Shown here piece after piece: positions 61,133-64,000 of a stretch of DNA of 64,000 nt (its first letter is position 1; each line of letters begins with the position of its first letter). Origin of the DNA: Cercis canadensis (taxonomy: Eukaryota > Streptophyta > Magnoliopsida > Fabales > Fabaceae). A program made the position numbers and the translations under genes. The stretch is taken from the NCBI GenBank assembly GCA_003255065.1, contig QAOA01004174.1, forward strand, positions 25,980 through 89,979. The letters are read 5' to 3'. The notes under the pieces are model-generated. The model was not told the origin of the DNA. It saw only the letters and a program-made list of their open reading frames with translations, and made no database searches.

Positions 61133-61461
61133 TTCATATATCTTTGAGTATGAGAAAGTGTTCAGAAATCTAAAATCAATCTAACAACCCTAGAAGAACT
61201 TGAAGGATTTGAAATCGAAGCAGAATAATTGAGTTAAGACTCACCAAACCACAGCCTTTGAACCCTATTGGAAGAAAAGTAGCTTGATTGAAGATTCAGA
61301 TGATGGATTCTCAACCCAGACCGAAAAAGTGATGATATAGATGTTAAGGTTATATATCTGAAATCCTTTATTGGCGTCCATTATAGATTGTATCTCTGTG
61401 GATTTAATAATTTTCTCCATTTTCCTTTCATCACCTCTTCTTGGCTTCCTTTCTCTCTCTA

Positions 61462-61810
61462 TCTCACACACACAATATTACTTTGAATATAGCCAATCTC
61501 ATTAACTTCATAGCCAATATTACTTTGAATATAGCCAATCTCATTAACTTCATAGCCAATCTCATTTTGAATATAGCCAATCACACACACACACACACAA
61601 TATTACTTTGAATATAGCCAATCTCATTAACTTCATAGCCAATCTCATTAACTTCATATTACTTTGAATATAGCCACACACACACACAATATTACTTTGA
61701 ATATAGCCAATCTCATTAACTTCCCAATATTACTTTGAATATAGCCAATCTCATTAACTTCCCAATTTTCCATTCACTTAATTATTTTGAATATAGCCAA
61801 TCTCATTTAA
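61462..61810. repeat. Compound minisatellite with (CA)n
   Basis: Units of about 40 bp (CAATATTACTTTGAATATAG then CCAATCTCATTAACTTCATAG) repeat about eight times in whole or part, with (CA)n tracts at about 61464-61474, 61582-61600 and 61675-61688. Non-coding. Confidence 0.85.
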
Positions 61811-61861
61811 CTTCTATGGACTTACTTTATAGCAATAATAAGAATATATTTTCACTACCAG

Positions 61862-62566
61862 AGTTACATTTGGGCATGCAGGGAGAAATATCCATCATTT
61901 GCAAGCAAGGTTACAAGCAGTAAAGGCACAGTGGCCAAGTGTTGAATCTATCCAGCTCATAAAAAGCCTTGAATCACAGCTTAATGAAGTTCTGAATAGG
62001 GAAGAGTCAATGTTGAAGCAGAGGTCCCGTGTTCAATGGTTACGAGAAGGTGATAAGAATATATATAACATTTTTTCATCAAAGAGTCACCAACAGGAGG
62101 AAGAAAAATATTGTGAAGAAGCTCAAAGATGATGAGGGGAATTGGCAACAAGACTCTGATAAACTCGGTAACATTGTCATTAATTATTTCTCAGAAATTT
62201 TTTCGTCCTCAAATCCTATGGACTTCTCTACAGTGACTGATACAGTTGAATAGAAAGTAATTGAAGCCATGAATAACTCTCTCCTTGCCAATTTCACGAG
62301 AGCAGAGATAAGAGAAACTGTGTTTCATATGGGTGCGACCAAAGCTCCTGGTCCGGATGGTTTTCCAACGCTTTTCTACCAAAAATATTGACATTTGGAA
62401 GGGGAAAATGTGTCAGATCTTATGCTAATTTTCTTAAATTATAACACCCCTATTGATTAGCTGAATTATACTCACGTGGTTCTCATAAATACTCCAGAAT
62501 GTATGGTGCAGTTTCATCCTATTAGTTTACGTAATGTTATCTACAACATTATTGCTAGTGTTAGCC
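61862..62566 (+). pseudogene. L1-type LINE ORF2 fragment (pre-RT and RT start)
   Basis: Readable blocks in changing frames: LNEVLNREESMLKQRSRVQW then LREGDKN, FFHQRVTNRRRKNIVKKLKD, DEGNWQQDSDKLGNIVINYF then SEIFSS, GATKAPGPDGFPTLFYQKY, and HPISLRNVIYNIIASV. This is the linker and reverse-transcriptase beginning of plant L1 LINEs. The RT catalytic FADD box is missing because the sequence is cut at 62566-62568 by a CACTA terminus. It also carries stops and frameshifts. The endonuclease part is not seen upstream. Confidence 0.85.
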
Positions 62567-63207
62567 AACACTACAAGAAAATTGCTGGATTCCAACGGAA
62601 TTTTTCCGTTGGAATTTGGCTAAATTCCGTTGGAATTTTGAATTCCAACGGAATTTGGGTCGTTAGAAAAAAGTCCGTTGGAATTGCAAATTCCAACGGA
62701 ATTTTACCGTTGGAATTCAATTTTGAGGAAAAAAATTCTAACGAAAAATTCTAATGGAAATTCCAACGGTAAAATTCCGTTAGAATTATTTTGAAAAATT
62801 GCAACAGAAAATACCGTTGGCATTGTTAATATATTTTAAAAATTATTTTTTTTTAAAAAAATATTTTTTGGTTCTAGTTTTTGAAATTCCTACGGAATGG
62901 AATTTCTGTTGGAATTTTCTTATTTTTTTTTTTTTTTGTAAATTCCTAAATAATACATAGTGGTTTGTTTCTTTCTCTTATATACCAAAAGAAAACATTA
63001 TACATGTAAAATGTAAATAAAGATATATTAGAAGTGAATAAATTTATTATTAATGAAGATATTTGACGAGTTACATTACAAAGAAATAATTGAATAAAAA
63101 GAATCAACAATCTACAACAAAATACCTACACTCACTGCAAAGTAATGATATTTACAATTTTTTTGCCACAACATTGTACAAATTGTACTGTGTAGCCACT
63201 ACAAGAA

Positions 63208-63418
63208 TTTTGTCATGATTTTTTATGAGCTCCATAACTAAATCATAGACATTTGCAAGGAGAAATGTGGCTCCAGGGAGATTGTCATTTAGCTCAGCAA
63301 CCAAATCCTTCAATCGGGCATTGTACTGAAGTGCAAGCTTGTTAGCCAAATCCACACACTGATCTTCATTTAACTGATTTATTGTCTTTTGGTAAGGTAT
63401 GCACCCTATTGGATCAAA
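63208..63418 (-). pseudogene. GDSL esterase/lipase exon fragment
   Basis: After a TCTAG acceptor the frame reads FDPIGCIPYQKTINQLNEDQ then CVDLANKLALQYNARLKDLV, and AELNDNLPGATFLLANVYDLVMELIKNHDK. This is block III and the following helix of plant GDSL lipases (expected GPIGC; here DPIGC). The match stops abruptly at HDK, where YGF normally follows, and the next bases are ATTCTTGTAGTG, a CACTA-type terminus in complement. The active-site Ser (block I) and the Asp/His block are not present, so it is a fragment. Confidence 0.8.
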
Positions 63419-64000
63419 CTAGAATCATACATTAGCTTATTATCTAGATTCATTATGGTATGTAACGAAGATAGCAGAACAATTGCATTAGAGCATAGTG
63501 CAAAACAACATCTTATGGCTTTTCTTTCTTGGTGAAAGAAAATCTAGTAGGGTCTCTGCGGCAGGGCTAATACCAAACTAGACTAGATGCTCTCTCTCAT
63601 ACCCACCAACATTGAATAACATACCATTTATTTAATTTGCAATCATTAGGGACCAAGCAAGGCCTCACTCTATTTTGAAATATAAACAATAAGCAATCGG
63701 TTATACAAAGGGGGTTTTATTCTATTATTGGGAAAGAACTATTTAAAGACACATGCTACTCAGTAGACTGACAAAGCGTACACAGAAACACAGTAAATGA
63801 AACACCAAGATGAAAATATGGATAATGGGACAAATATGCGCTTCTAACATTTGACACAAAAAGGACACAAGCATATTTGAATTTTTATGATATAATTGCA
63901 GTGATATTCAGTTACACTAACATATTGTGAAATTAATCACTCCAAAAGCTTGAATTGATGAAAAACTGTGAAATCTAGTTAGTAATGGCAAAAAAAAAAA
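63419..64000. other. AT-rich DNA right of the GDSL fragment
   Basis: Could be the intron upstream of the captured GDSL exon or CACTA interior. No further exon could be recognised before the window ends in an A run. Confidence 0.4.

Larger units (their letters stand above)
58400..61375. repeat. Inverted duplication of an F-box/LRR gene, ~1.1-kb arms, tail to tail
   Basis: Plus-strand text from about 58400 (CTATATCATTACTCTTTGGA...GGGTTGAGAATCCATC) to about 60250 is mirrored by 61375 back to about 60260. The centre is near 60252 (CAATTTAGTGGTACT...AGTACCACTAAATTG). Both arms include 5' flank, F-box region and LRR region. The left arm is longer by a 730-bp hAT-like insertion. The arms have diverged noticeably, so this is not a recent assembly artefact. 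Confidence 0.8.
62569..64000 (+). mobile_element. CACTA (En/Spm-like) element, left end; extends past the window
   Basis: Starts CACTACAAGAAAATTGCTGG, directly joined to the LINE RT fragment. The next ~250 bp carry at least seven exact CCAACGGAA or TTCCGTTGG motifs in both orientations plus degenerate ones, the subterminal transposase-binding arrays typical of CACTA elements. The right end is not in the window. The interior holds a GDSL lipase exon fragment and AT-rich DNA. Confidence 0.75.

Noticed and set aside
61500-61800. CRISPR-like array from the regular ~40-bp units
   Set aside because: This is a eukaryotic minisatellite with (CA)n between units, not identical repeats with unique spacers.
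62569-63207. A complete short CACTA element between 62569 and 63207
   Set aside because: Both ends read CACTACAAG in the same orientation; a complete element needs the inverse CTTGTAGTG at its right end.
1-64000. tRNA or rRNA genes
   Set aside because: I saw no cloverleaf-compatible tRNA or rRNA text on either strand; TGGTATCAGAGC at 56408-56424 is a retrotransposon primer-binding site.

Overview
The window is nuclear DNA from a flowering plant, probably a woody, heterozygous eudicot: AT-rich, intron-containing genes with GT/AG junctions, plant-type receptor kinase, Ca2+-ATPase and CCT genes, and many plant transposon families. It is a draft assembly. One 311-base N gap lies at 49495-49805. 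Eight single-N joins are also present, several flanked by near-identical direct copies that look like overlapping contig ends (or two alleles) left unmerged.

Layout. 1-5600: a minus-strand YqaJ-type exonuclease gene; its conserved exon is clear (731-1718) but the 5' exons are unresolved. 5700-11250: small elements (a 9-bp-TSD MULE-like MITE, two other foldback MITEs) and a broken germin-like gene (8053-8865). 11255-16750: a decayed autonomous MULE with a GRF zinc-finger accessory gene (+) and a SWIM/zinc-knuckle transposase (-), interrupted by a retrotransposon piece at 15735-16702. 19643-22386: a G-type lectin receptor kinase (ZmPK1 class), split only by an assembly duplication, with an altered DFG motif. 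22400-31500: intergenic DNA full of MITEs, duplicated blocks and microsatellites. 31886-34927: an intronless autoinhibited Ca2+-ATPase (ACA12/13 type), convergent with the CCT2 gene. 36355-43110: the CCT chaperonin beta subunit gene, whose 11 coding exons can be assembled exactly to 527 aa, the Arabidopsis length. 43600-49340: foldback elements, a tandem repeat and a solo LTR (48086-49333, TSD TATAA). 49800-51538: a CACTA element carrying a glutamine synthetase exon fragment. 51539-56746: a degenerate Ty1/copia element whose 3' LTR was cut by that CACTA and whose pol was interrupted by a 795-bp insertion with a CCACT target duplication. 58400-61375: a tail-to-tail inverted duplication of an F-box/LRR gene, both copies broken, one arm holding a hAT-like element. 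61460-64000: a minisatellite, an L1-type LINE fragment, and a second CACTA end that cuts the LINE, with a GDSL lipase exon fragment nearby.

The most unusual observation is the 795-bp insertion at 53048-53842. It carries a Ty3 pol tail, then a single LTR, then a PBS/leader, and is bordered by a 5-bp target duplication. An LTR element should end in its LTRs; here the LTR is in the middle, as if a one-LTR circle had been opened inside and then integrated. A second block (15735-16702) has the same permuted order but less certain borders. The live host genes (YqaJ, receptor kinase, ACA, CCT2) have no evident functional connection with each other; their grouping looks like ordinary plant gene order with transposon-filled spacers.
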